Positions 7,825 to 16,246 of a stretch of 16,606 nucleotides of DNA are shown here, one piece after another. This DNA comes from Saccoglossus kowalevskii. Lineage: Eukaryota > Hemichordata > Enteropneusta > Harrimaniidae. Location of the stretch: the NCBI RefSeq assembly GCF_000003605.2, contig NW_003150791.1, forward strand, positions 62,857 to 79,462. Direction: 5' to 3'. How positions within the stretch are numbered: the stretch's first letter is position 1; every line of letters starts with the position of its first letter. The notes below the pieces were generated by a model that saw only the letters and a list, made by a program, of their open reading frames with translations, had not been told where the DNA came from and ran no database searches. The position numbers and the translations under genes are program-made.

Positions 7825-8290
7825 AGTATTCCAACTTTTTGTGCAGTTTTTCATCTTATTTGGAAACTGTTCCTTCTAACTAGACCATAAACGGCATTAT
7901 TCATTGCGACAACCTTTCTGATATTTACGACAGTTTCCTTACTTCACATGCAACTTACTAGTAATTCTCAGATCCCTTTATGATGTTCAAAATAACCTAC
8001 TTTTCATGCACGTTTTTTTTTTTTTTTCAATTTCCAGTGTATTCCAACATGGGTGACAGCTCAAGTTGTCCGACTTTCCAGGCAACTTTTCACACAACTT
8101 TTCTGCCTCTCAAGTTAATGTTTCTAACATTCTAGTTTTCCGATTTCTATGCAATTATATCTCTTTTCTCCACAGTTTCCGTACTTTTCAGAAAACGTCT
8201 AACATCTTTCCCGACTTCCCAGAAAACATATTCGATTTTTTATGCACATTTCCTTTCGAGCGACTTCAAGTTCTGACATCATTCCTTTCA
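7825..8290. repeat. Degenerate pyrimidine-rich minisatellite, patch A continued
   Basis: The array resumes on the other side of MITE copy 2 with the same words, for example GACTTTCCAGGCAACTTTT at 8071-8089. A plus-strand open frame from 8066 reads repeated DFP-N/E-NF motifs. That frame is the repeat translated, not a gene. There is a 14-15 base T run near 8012. Confidence 0.65.
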
Positions 8291-8299
8291 ACCAATTAA

Positions 8300-8560
8300 C
8301 AGTATTATCTAATATGTTTATGGCAATATATTTCATTTTAATTAACTGATGTGTTTCACTGTATACCGTAAATCTTGTTTATTAAAAAAAATAAACTATA
8401 ACTGTACATTGTGTTAATTAGTATGCAAATTAATAATTAAATTAAATAATTAAACCCTGAGACAATTTCTTGGGGAGAACACGGATGTCGACTTACAATG
8501 TCTTCGATTATTGCAACATTTCCGACATAGAGAAATGTGATCGTAAATAATAATATAATA
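8300..8560. other. AT-rich spacer
   Basis: The stretch 8380-8455 is very AT-rich (TTAATTAG, ATTAAATTAAATAATTAAAC) and includes an octamer-like TATGCAAAT. No coding signal is present. Confidence 0.5.
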
Positions 8561-8804
8561 TAGAATTTATAACGTACATAGGAATATACATTGTGTCGAT
8601 TTTCTCGCTGACCTATATTTCTAAAATGACAAGAGCCCTCCAGTGGTTCGTGATGATATCAAAACAACGCGCCATTCTCTCATAGAATTTATAACGTACA
8701 TAGGAATATACATTGTGTCGATTTTCTCGCTGACCTATATTTCTAAAATGACAAGAGCCCTCCAGTGGTTCGTGATGATATCAAAACAACGCGCCATTCT
8801 CTCA
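8561..8804. repeat. Perfect 122-bp tandem duplication
   Basis: Copy 1 (8561-8682) and copy 2 (8683-8804) are identical by eye over all 122 bases, from TAGAATTTATAACG to CCATTCTCTCA. Surrounding repeats are heavily decayed, so this duplication is recent or is an assembly artefact. Each copy carries GCCCTCCAGTGGTT, a weak CTCF-like word on the minus strand, and ends in CGCGCCATTCTC. Confidence 0.95.
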
Positions 8805-9172
8805 ATGGCGACGTATTTGACCTATAGTCGAAATGATTACGGTCCTAGCAGTTTTCACTAATTTTCTTGTTTGATGTGATAATAAAGACATCATTACAAC
8901 CAAGTTTATTTGGTATAGGGAAACATAATGGTCTCAGAGACTATGTAGTTTGTGTGCTGCTAGTTTCACTGACCGGTTACAGTGGTTCAAGTAATTATTA
9001 TCTGTTTTGAAAAGCACACCAAATTATTGCACATGGTTGGTTGCAAACAAAAATAAAACATTTTGTCATCATAAAAAACACGTCTTTGAACAATACATGT
9101 AAAGGAGAAAACAACAACAACTGTTATTGATATTATTGATATTCCAGCATAATTTTTGAAATTAAGATTATT
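8805..9172. other. Intergenic spacer, nothing assignable
   Basis: After the tandem duplication there is a short ATGGCGACG open run of 19 codons to a TAA at 8859, then AT-rich sequence. I see no supported feature. Confidence 0.4.
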
Positions 9173-9672
9173 TTACAATTCAGGCAACGTCTTCAACTTT
9201 CGATGCAACTTCAGGCTTATTAGACAACTTTTCTTCTCTTCCAGACAAGGTTTTGGATTTCCAGACATTTTTTTTTTCATTCTACCCTTCCAACTTTTCA
9301 GACAACTTCTTTGAATTTTCTTCGACTTTCCATGCAATTTTACCGACTTTCCCAGATCCAGAATTTTTTCCCCGAGTTCCCAGTGTGTGATTTTTCACTC
9401 TTCAGGCAGCTTTCTCCGACTTTCTAGACAAATTCAAGACCATCTTTCTGACACGCGTGTTTTCTGAGCTCGATACTGTTTTCCCGAGTTTCCATTCAAC
9501 GTTTCTGAACTTGTCGACTTTCTAGACAAATTCAGACAACTTCCACCTCTACAGACAACGTTTTTGATTTTCCAGGCTATTTTCCGCGTCTTTCCAGGCA
9601 ACTTTTCTGATTTCCAGAAAACTTATCTTACTCTCTAGGCAACTTTTTCAACTTTCCCGACAACAGCGAGAA
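9173..9672. repeat. Degenerate pyrimidine-rich minisatellite, patch B
   Basis: This is the best-preserved patch, with about 16 recognisable cores (CAGACAAC, TAGACAAA, CAGGCAAC, CATGCAAT) separated by about 20-35 bp. They alternate with TTCCGACTTT or TTTTCTGA. The array ends abruptly at CCGACAACAGCG (about 9668). Confidence 0.7.
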
Positions 9673-9865
9673 ATGTAATCAAGTTGGAAAGTCTGGTTCA
9701 TCGGCTTAATTTTCCTGTTGTGCTGCCCTTGTGCCAAAATGAGCCAGGTGGTTGTATAATTTAGAGCGTGTTTTTCAAATCAGAGGGGCAAAACAAATCT
9801 CGTAGTTCTTCCCTTCTCAACGAGATCTCAACGGCCACTTGTTGGTAAGGTCAATTGATGTAGAG

Positions 9866-9927
9866 TATCAGCAGTCAGACATGTTTGTACTTGCCGCCAT
9901 GACAAAAGCAGACGTCTTTCTGCACAC
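9866..9927 (+). repeat. 62-bp dispersed direct repeat, copy 1
   Basis: This is nearly identical (one difference, CAGCAG versus CAGCGG) to 11103-11164. It includes a YY1-like GCCGCCATGACA. A GAGGGCGC word follows 13 bp later. Continuation of similarity beyond the 62 bp is patchy. Confidence 0.9.
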
Positions 9928-9933
9928 CACTCT

Positions 9934-9950
9934 CCACACAGAGGGCGCTG
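9934..9950 (+). promoter_or_regulatory. CTCF-like motif
   Basis: CCACACAGAGGGCGCTG matches the GRGGGCGCT half of the CTCF core well but the 5' half poorly. It follows the 62-bp repeat copy 1. Confidence 0.25.
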
Positions 9951-10279
9951 GTAGGACCGAAATGGGAGTAAACACTACGATAAAGACTTGCCGTTTTCGA
10001 CATTGTGAAATTCTTTCGTTTTTATGCAGAAAAATGCAGTATTTTTAACAAGCTAAATCATATTTATTAAAGTTATTGTTCATACATGAGTTGTTGAACA
10101 CACTACATAGTTTGTAATTTCATTCAGCTTTTTTCAGTCATAATTCAAGACAAATGAAAGGCAAACATATAGAGAATATCTGTAATATTCTTGTGTAATT
10201 GGTATTATGAAAATTATTTATGGGTACATAGGAAATATATTCCCTTATGAATTATTCTTAATATAAATAGTTATTAACT

Positions 10280-10356
10280 GAAAAAGAGAACATTGCCCGA
10301 AACGTACAGTTATACTATGAAGCTATGATGAGAACACTGCAAAGTATGTAGAAAAG
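10280..10356 (+). repeat. Dispersed repeat fragment with GAAACGT tail
   Basis: ACTGAAAAAGAGAACATTGC is followed by CCGAAACGTACAG, a layout seen at the 3' ends of some Penelope-like elements. The next part, TATGATGAGAACACTGCAAAG followed by TATG, recurs at about 13466-13490 with a few changes. The family is not identified with certainty. Confidence 0.4.
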
Positions 10357-10364
10357 CAATAGGA

Positions 10365-10649
10365 TTAAAGCGCAGAGATCGTCGCGCTGCGCATGTGTGA
10401 CATTTGTGTTGATAAACATTGATTTTCCCACAATCCAATGCGCTCTTCAAATGGAATTCGCAAGTCTGAGGTTTGACCTGGGCGCACTGGTTACCGCCGG
10501 TAACTCCTTCGATACCCTCCAATCACCTAATTAAAGCTTGGAAACGCCTCCGTACTCGTTGATCTGCGCAACGGTCAAAGTCGCCATCTTTGTTTGTATG
10601 AGACCTATATATCTCGCGCATGCATGGCGCGACGACTACCGCCCTTTAA
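10365..10649. mobile_element. TTAA-flanked MITE, copy 3 (285 bp)
   Basis: TTAA at 10365-10368 is followed by AGCGCAGAGATCGTCGCGC. TTAA at 10646-10649 is preceded by the reverse complement of AGGGCGGTAGTCGTCGCGC (15 of 19 match). It is about twice the length of copies 1 and 2, with unrelated internal sequence. The right arm carries a YY1-like CGCCATCTT at about 10584-10592. Open frames inside it do not resemble transposase. Confidence 0.8.
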
Positions 10650-10833
10650 TCAACACAATTTCCAGAGCCACAATGAAAATGTACTCTGTGTTCAGAGAAA
10701 AATAACTGTTTGTGAAAACATTACGCATTTCAATAAAATGTATGTATTCAATTTGTTATACGTTTCGACGGGAAATCCAACACAAGTGTATCAAATACTT
10801 CTGGAAAATCTACATCATACACCTTTTCTACAA

Positions 10834-10850
10834 ATCGCGCCCTCTAGCGA
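10834..10850 (-). promoter_or_regulatory. CTCF-like motif, divergent pair (left)
   Basis: The minus strand reads TCGCTAGAGGGCGCGAT. It forms a 14-bp inverted match (ATCGCGCCCTCTAG) with 11207-11220. This could be two CTCF-type sites pointing apart, or the terminal inverted repeats of a 387-bp element spanning 10834-11220. No target duplication supports the latter. Confidence 0.3.
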
Positions 10851-11102
10851 CAAAGTGCTTCTATGACGTAAATGGGTCACACGAAGGCCGTTCAAATCAA
10901 TGAAGATATGTTTTTGAAAAAGAAAATGCTTTATGACAAACGACCAGACATTCGAACAAAAGACATTGCCCTAACCATACGCCACTTCCCCGGAAACCAA
11001 AAATACAGCGTTTCGCATGCGCGCACATACCGGATCTGGGGTGTAACGTTATATTGTGCTTGAACTAATCGACGTCACAAAAAGGAAGTCCCGATACTCT
11101 GT

Positions 11103-11164
11103 TATCAGCGGTCAGACATGTTTGTACTTGCCGCCATGACAAAAGCAGACGTCTTTCTGCACAC
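11103..11164 (+). repeat. 62-bp dispersed direct repeat, copy 2
   Basis: This is the second copy, in the same orientation as 9866-9927 and 1,237 bp away. Here it is followed by about 40 extra bp with an ETS-like ACTTCCGGGAAA and then CACTAGAGGGCGCGAT. The two copies may be parts of a longer element, of which copy 1 has lost an internal piece. Confidence 0.9.
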
Positions 11165-11203
11165 AAGTCTCGTTACTTCCGGGAAAGTCACAGACGCATC
11201 TCA

Positions 11204-11220
11204 ACACTAGAGGGCGCGAT
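11204..11220 (+). promoter_or_regulatory. CTCF-like motif, divergent pair (right)
   Basis: ACACTAGAGGGCGCGAT fits the CTCF core CCASYAGRKGGCRS at most positions. It is the partner of the 10834-10850 word in inverted orientation. Confidence 0.35.
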
Positions 11221-11269
11221 GTAAAGGAATAATGTAATACTTGTAGTTCACCTGGAAGTTTGGTTTTTC

Positions 11270-11480
11270 ATCTGTGCACCTCTGACATTTCGATCAACCT
11301 TACATAGTCAACTTTTAATGTATTCTTTTTAACTTTTCATGAAACTTTCTTTTTTGACAGAATTGCTGACTCTGTAGGCAGTTGTATCTTTTTTTGAATG
11401 CTCAGATAATTTTTTACTACTTTTTCTTTGCAATTTGCATGAAATTTTCGCCTTTCATAATCAACCCTTTTCTTTGGGAT
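11270..11480. repeat. Degenerate pyrimidine-rich minisatellite, patch C (weak)
   Basis: The T-rich sequence has CATGAAAC, TAGGCAGT and CATGAAAT words at irregular spacing and TTTTTTGAC-like links. It looks like the same family, more decayed. It could instead be simple T-rich intergenic DNA. Confidence 0.35.
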
Positions 11481-11557
11481 GTCTGGTTTTTAATCAAGGC
11501 CTTTGATAACTCAGAATGAGGTTATATGTCTGACTGCCTCAAAACAATTATTTCTGC

Positions 11558-11997
11558 TAAGGCCAGACTTTTATTATCCCTTGTTTCGCGAACCCGCCGA
11601 ATAAACAGGAGCTGAAAATGAAATAAAAATAAAATTTTATTTCAGCGTAATTTCTCGCGCCCGCCGAATTGTAAGTGCAAAAAATTACTAAAAAAAATTA
11701 TTTTTATCTTCATTTTTTTTTCGTCTGCCGCATAACAAATCCAAGTTGCATTTTCGTGGGAGTATCATGATCAAAGTACCGAAGTCTCGCGCAGATGAGA
11801 AACAAGATTATACATGGAATACAATTTTATTTTATTTCATTTCCTCTCTCCGATCAATGATCTCGCTTACAATTCTTTGAGAATCACACAAATCTAATGG
11901 GGAAAAAAAGAATTAATTTTATTTTTTTTTCCGTCCTCCTCAAAAAATTTGCCTTATAAAAACTCGAGAAACGAGGAATAAAAAAAATTTGGCCTAA
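11558..11997. mobile_element. PIF/Harbinger-like MITE with TAA duplications
   Basis: The body is 11561-11994 (434 bp), flanked by TAA at 11558-11560 and 11995-11997. The left end is GGCCAGACTTTTATTATCCC then TTGTTTCGCGA. The right end in reverse complement is GGCCAAATTTTTTTTATTCC then TCGTTTCTCGA (25 of 31 match). GGCC-type termini and 3-bp T-A duplications are typical of Harbinger elements. The interior is AT-rich with several CGCGCCCGCCGAA-like words, and no transposase is present. Confidence 0.75.
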
Positions 11998-12093
11998 ATG
12001 TGATAGATCATTCTATTGAAATCTACAAAGCTGCATGATTAAACACGGTTCATCTAGTAACCGTGGATTAAATATGCGACAGACGACACAGCA

Positions 12094-12275
12094 TTTTGCT
12101 CTTTCGTAGGGGTCAGACAAGGTGATCCCCTCTCACCTCAATTGTTTATTCTCTTTGGAAATCCTTCTCGTTAATTCGCAAAATAACAATGGTATTTGTA
12201 TAAAGGGTTTTGTATAAAGAGTACTACTCATGTTCTTGCTTTTGGCAGATATACTGTCTGCTGGAAACCTACTCT
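12094..12275 (+). pseudogene. LINE reverse transcriptase fragment, frameshifted
   Basis: One frame reads SFVGVRQGDPLSPQLFILF, the highly conserved RT block that precedes the YADD box in non-LTR retrotransposons. A one-base shift then gives EILLVNSQNNN. Another shift gives a LLLADI-like remnant of the FADD active site at about 12233-12253, in which the second catalytic Asp is lost. At least two frameshifts and in-frame stops make it dead. It lies directly next to the Harbinger-like MITE. I cannot see the endonuclease, the 3' end or the clade. Confidence 0.8.
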
Positions 12276-12360
12276 CTCTACTTACAAAGTCTAACTTTGC
12301 AAAAAGTGATACGACCCGTATATGATCGGGACGCGAGATTTTGTCAAGAAAAACCCATTG

Positions 12361-12397
12361 GGGGATATAATGATATGATGGGGGATATAATGATAGG
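12361..12397. repeat. 20-bp tandem duplication
   Basis: GGGGATATAATGATATGATG is immediately repeated as GGGGATATAATGATAGG. It is a short local duplication just beyond the LINE relic. Confidence 0.85.
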
Positions 12398-13204
12398 TCA
12401 GCAAACAAAACTGTTGGGATATTCCTTTTTTATATTGCAGATGCCACATACGGAAGTGCCTTTCAAAGGTTTAACAAGTGTGCAACCTAACACTTGCGGA
12501 CAAAATTTATATTACTGGTTATCCCAAAATTTCTTTATATGTATTATCAACCTACTTAATATTGATCAATGTGACATCAAGCACATAACACAAAATTTGT
12601 TGCCTTCCTGTGGAATAGGCATTAGAGAATTGCATGATTGGTGACATAGGTCAAGGCAGACTGATATTTATTGTGTTATTCACACATACCTCACATTTAC
12701 CATAAATTGTTAAATACTTTTTGCTATGAAACCATTGCAAGTATATATTCGGAAAATGAATTGTTATAATTTTTAATAAAAATATTTTTGTTAATAAAAC
12801 ATTTTTTTACCACATTTTTTTAATGCCAGTTAATTTATATAAAATTGCATGTTTCAGACATTCTCAACCAAATTTTTCTGCACTTTTTCTTATATTCTTC
12901 AATATTTCTGGAAATGTATCCTAATTTTGGAGCCAACAGGCTAAATTTTAGTCAGGTTTTAACTCAAAAAATTTGGCTATTTTTGTCCAATCTTCTGAAG
13001 GAGAGTGTAGACTATTTTGTGAATTTGTGATGAAAAGGAGGAACTGGTTAACGATCAGCAATGACAATTACAACTCTTGTATTGAGCCAATATTATCCAC
13101 AATTATGAAGAACTACTTAGACAAAAAGTAAAAAAACAAACAAATTTCAGACAATTAAAGTTTCCAAAACAAAATAGAATTAGTCGTTTCGTAAAAAGCG
13201 ATAT
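12398..13204. other. AT-rich stretch without a supported gene
   Basis: The open frame through 12644 has no recognisable protein features and overlaps the LINE relic at its start. From 12660 to 13200 the sequence is T- and A-rich, with many stops on both strands. Confidence 0.5.
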
Positions 13205-13451
13205 TTGTATTTGTTCCTAAACGTATCTACACATTTTCTGAACTACAATTATTGTTTTTTAATTTCAGGTAAACTACGTCACCAACAGGGTTACATTCAA
13301 GGTTATGTTGTATTCGTACAATTCCTTTGTTTATATCGGACGCACAAGCACTATTTAGCGAGGGGAGTGCAACTGTTCGCACAACGCCATCTTTTTTTCG
13401 TTGCCATTTTGGGCTGTTCATTCATCAAATTATTACTACAAATAGGAAATA

Positions 13452-13500
13452 GATGTACAATTATAAAGTTATGACGAGAATATTGCAAAGTATGCAATCA
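13452..13500 (+). repeat. Dispersed repeat fragment related to 10302-10350
   Basis: GTACAATTATAAAGTTATGA followed by CGAGAATATTGCAAAGTATG matches the downstream half of the 10280-10356 fragment. It lies after a CpG-containing stretch with a YY1-like AAGATGGCG (minus strand, about 13394-13386). Confidence 0.45.
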
Positions 13501-13707
13501 GGCAGCAAGGGAACGCACCGACTTACATGCATACTTTTGCATGAAACCTAATATACCATTTTCCGTTCACTGCAAGATCCCGCGTTATGGTTGAAATCGA
13601 ACGCAAAAACAGGACAAACAAAGGTCATAGTGTTGTAGTGTCGACAAACATCGCGCGGGATTCGACAAACGTGAAAGTATTTTTGGGGAAACTTCAATGC
13701 TTAATAA

Positions 13708-13897
13708 TACTACCGTAAAATCTGTATTAGAAGCCGCATCCCTAATAGAAGTCGCACCCATTCTTTTTGAACAATTGAGAGGCAAAAATTCATCATTTCT
13801 CATATGTGTAGGTGCTCTAATAAAAGCCGCATCCCCTCTGTTGCATTGTACCATTCTAATAGAAGCCGCGGCTTCTAATACAGATTTTACAGTAGTA
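13708..13897. mobile_element. Inverted-repeat MITE with iterated AGAAGCCGC words
   Basis: Left arm 13708-13737 and right arm 13868-13897 are inverted copies matching at 29 of 30 positions (TACTACCGTAAAATCTGTAT then TAGAAGCCGC). The innermost or subterminal word TAATAGAAGCCGCATCC recurs directly at about 13725, 13743, 13819 and 13857. The right side also holds the perfect 16-bp palindrome AGAAGCCGCGGCTTCT (13861-13876). TA may be the target duplication. Similar TACCGTA...TAATAGAAGC termini occur in DNA transposons of several aquatic animals. Overlapping open frames on both strands are artefacts of the palindrome. Confidence 0.8.
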
Positions 13898-14377
13898 TGC
13901 TGTACACATTTCACGATGGTAAATTTCGATGATGTAAGGGTATTCAAACGCAATATTCCCCTGTCAAGATCGGCCTTTCGATGCGAGCTACGAAATAATG
14001 AAATTCGAGTTCAAAATCAAATCGTTTGATTTTTGCGGCAGACGTTCGGCACACATCTTTCATGCAACTCTCAAGATCTTGTAGTTGAACGGAAAATCAC
14101 CTATTGTATCAAATCAAACTACAACAATAATTTTAAATTAAATGTGAAAGTAAAATGCATACATGATACCAGTTTGACTTTAAAAATTGTTTATACAAAA
14201 AGTGGTTACATTAATTTTTTCTAAAATTTCCTCTTTGGTATCCTATATATGGTCATATAAATTGTGTTAGCTCACCGTGTGATTTCAATTGGAGTGTCAT
14301 ATGTCACCCTAGTAGCATTCACTTACCTATTATCCACCCTTGGTTGTATTCAATCTTAATATAAGAATGTAAATATT

Positions 14378-14400
14378 CAAATTTTTTTTTTTTTTTTTTC
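14378..14400. repeat. Poly-T tract
   Basis: A run of about 19 T on the plus strand follows ATATTCAAA. It could be the reverse of a retroposon poly-A tail, but no retroposon body is recognisable beside it. Confidence 0.6.
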
Positions 14401-14886
14401 CAATTGTGTGTTGTTTTTAGGGAAATCTTTTTATTATTACTTCACTTCATGCTAGTTTCTGAAAGGTTGGATGTAAGAGAACACAATGACGCATTGTTTG
14501 CTGATACTTAGTTGTCAAACAAAGTCAATGGGAGTGAAAAAGATAGAAATCCATGACGTTCACTCACACAAAAGGTCGCTCACAAATGTTTTGAAATTTT
14601 TGTGTTTGCAGTCATTCTTAAATCAAGAAACCACAAAAGATTATAATTCTTGTTTCAGTAAAGTTACTAATTTTCAAAACAAAAATCAGACAATAAAGCT
14701 GGGAGCAATTTATTAGTTTTACCACACACAGTACGATTCAAACGACATGAAAGTTCGAAAAATGAAATAGCGTGTTTTTTTTTATACCTTTTTATGTGAA
14801 TGAGTTTCTGTGCATAATTCCCTGAGTACCAGTAAAACAAAATCTGTTTTCCCAAACACCCAAGCAATCATTTCCTGGCAGCTTCT

Positions 14887-14925
14887 TTAACCCCTTGAGT
14901 GCCAAGTCAACTTTATTTTTCCTTG
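14887..14925 (-). repeat. Interspersed repeat fragment, second copy
   Basis: The minus strand reads AAAGTTGACTTGGCACTCAA then GGGGTTAA. It matches the plus-strand fragment at 3868-3902. These are two dispersed copies in opposite orientation. Confidence 0.45.
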
Positions 14926-15241
14926 ATTCTCTCAAAAATATTGATCAAGACCAGTATCCAATAGGAAGTTATGTGCTTTTCTTCTAAAATTATCCAAGAA
15001 AAATACATTAAAAAGACGTAACGTTGTAAAAAATATTAGTGGAAAAAATTATGGCACCCAAAGAATAATATTAATATTAAGGTAAAAATATACAAATCAA
15101 TCTTTCTCTTATAGTTGTACTCTGTGTATTAAACTTTTCTAGATAGCATAAATTTTCTAGTTATTGTAAATAATTTTAAGATAATTCTCAAAACACTGCA
15201 ATTTCATCTTCGGTAACCATGACAGCAATGAATTCTTTTAC

Positions 15242-15319
15242 TCAGTACTTATTCTGAAACGGATTTCCTCCAAGTCTTGGATAAACTGAAGAGAGTATCT
15301 TTTCAATTTGCAGAAATGC
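15242..15319 (-). CDS. Candidate terminal exon of an unrecognised gene
   Basis: A strong minus-strand acceptor (TTTCTTATTCATTTCTTTTAAG) is followed by 26 codons reading AFLQIEKILSSVYPRLGGNP then FQNKY and TGA. The composition looks like real protein: an amphipathic helix and then a turn-rich end. It joins in phase with the candidate exon at 15761-15701. I do not recognise the family. Without homology it remains a prediction. If real, the gene runs leftward and its body lies beyond the right edge of the window. Confidence 0.4.
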   Translation of the reverse strand, partial: AFLQIEKILSSVYPRLGGNPFQNKY

Positions 15320-15353
15320 CTTAAAAGAAATGAATAAGAAAGAATGGTTAGAT

Positions 15354-15391
15354 GGGAAAGACATCGTCAGTTGGGAAAGACATCGTTAGTT
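15354..15391. repeat. 19-bp tandem duplication
   Basis: GGGAAAGACATCGTCAGTT is repeated once as GGGAAAGACATCGTTAGTT, with one difference. It lies inside the intron of the gene candidate described at 15242-15761. Confidence 0.85.
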
Positions 15392-15700
15392 GGGCAACAC
15401 TATCTGGGATTTTGTTAAAGGTCCATATTAAAGGACCATGTCTGTTGTCTGATGAATGAAATCTCCATAAATTTAATATCCTAACTGTGGCATAAAAGCA
15501 CTTTTAATAATGACAAAATGTATCCATAGAAACAAAGATCACAAATAATAATCATCACTGAATTTCTTGATTCTTTCCTCTCTAGAGAAAGAGAATATAA
15601 GACTACATCATCAAATTTGTATGGTTATGCTGAAGTCGACTATCCATGGCAGTCCCCACGAACCTGTGCGTGATCAATTTTTTTTTTTTTTATATTTTAC

Positions 15701-15761
15701 CTCAGTTAAATTAAACGATTTGATTACAAGAACATTAATCAGTATTCCTGTAGCAACACCT
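15701..15761 (-). CDS. Candidate internal exon of the same unrecognised gene
   Basis: This is a 61-nt stretch reading GVATGILINVLVIKSFNLTE after one base of a split codon. It ends at ACTGAG|GTAAAATAT, in phase 0, so it joins AFLQIEKI of the next exon without a stop. The acceptor (TTTTTTGAAATTGATAG) is only fair. The intron to the terminal exon would be 381 bp. The hydrophobic GILINVLVI core could be a buried strand or part of a membrane segment. The family is unknown. Confidence 0.35.
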
Positions 15762-16227
15762 CTATCAATTTCAAAAAATTTGATTTAGCCTTCTTATATC
15801 ATGTCATTGAACTTTGTGTTCAATTTACCATAGAAATGCCCTAGAGAATGCGATGTTGTGTCTGATTTTTTGGACAGTAAAACAGGTTCATAGTGAGAAT
15901 TCTGCCAAGGTGGAATGGTGACGTGAGAGCTGATTAAATGAATCAAGGCTGGCAAAGATGTCAAGACCACTACTATAATATTTTATTGAAATTATCGTTA
16001 ATTATGTCTAAAGGTGAAAATACGGGTTTGTGGATCGACTCTTCTTGGATATAAATTAAACCCTAAAATAATATGTCAAGTTTGCCAAAATCTGCCTAGA
16101 ATGGCTGAATGACGGCCATTTTAGTGCTAAAAATCAAGCATTTCTGCCATTCCGGAACTGGATTTCGGTTGTGCATGGACATATGTTATTCAAACTTGGT
16201 CATTGATGCATGTCATTTTTTCCCCAG

Positions 16228-16246
16228 ATTTGATTCAAAATGGCTG
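16228..16246 (-). repeat. Antisense fragment of the intron 1 repeat family
   Basis: GATTTGATTCAAAATGGCT is the reverse complement of the AGCCATTTTGAATCAAATC word found in COPS7 intron 1 (about 5538-5556 as GGCCATTTTGAATCAAATC). Nearby GGCCATTTT (16114-16122) and AAACTTGGTC (16192-16201) fit the same family over about 16090-16260. Confidence 0.45.

Larger units (their letters stand above)
13900..15241. other. AT-rich stretch, one weak splice-like signal
   Basis: No gene is supported. On the minus strand ATTGAATACAACCAAGGGTG then GATAATAG|GTAAGTG (about 14362-14335) resembles a 28-nt exon behind a pyrimidine-rich tract, but it is too short to trust. Confidence 0.4.

Noticed and set aside
8066-8299. 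Plus-strand open frame with repeated DFP/NF motifs
   Set aside because: It is the translated degenerate minisatellite; the protein pattern follows directly from the DNA repeat and there is no splice or start context.
12210-12644. Longest open frame in the window (144 codons, plus strand)
   Set aside because: It starts inside the LINE relic in a different frame from the RT motifs, contains a 20-bp tandem duplication, and has no recognisable domain. A single long frame in AT-rich DNA of this length can arise by chance.
13585-14029. Overlapping open frames on both strands (122 and 110 codons)
   Set aside because: They arise from the inverted-repeat MITE, whose palindromic arms keep both strands open and give the same peptide words (NTDFTVV, KSVLEAA) on each strand.
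15567-15788. Plus-strand frame after a strong acceptor-like TTTCCTCTCTAG
   Set aside because: It runs into a poly-T tract, has no donor or homology, and overlaps the more coherent minus-strand exon candidate at 15701-15761.
15828-15900. Minus-strand segment as an additional exon of the right-edge gene candidate
   Set aside because: Its donor leaves TG, which with the A of the next candidate exon makes a TGA stop, so it cannot join in the required phase.
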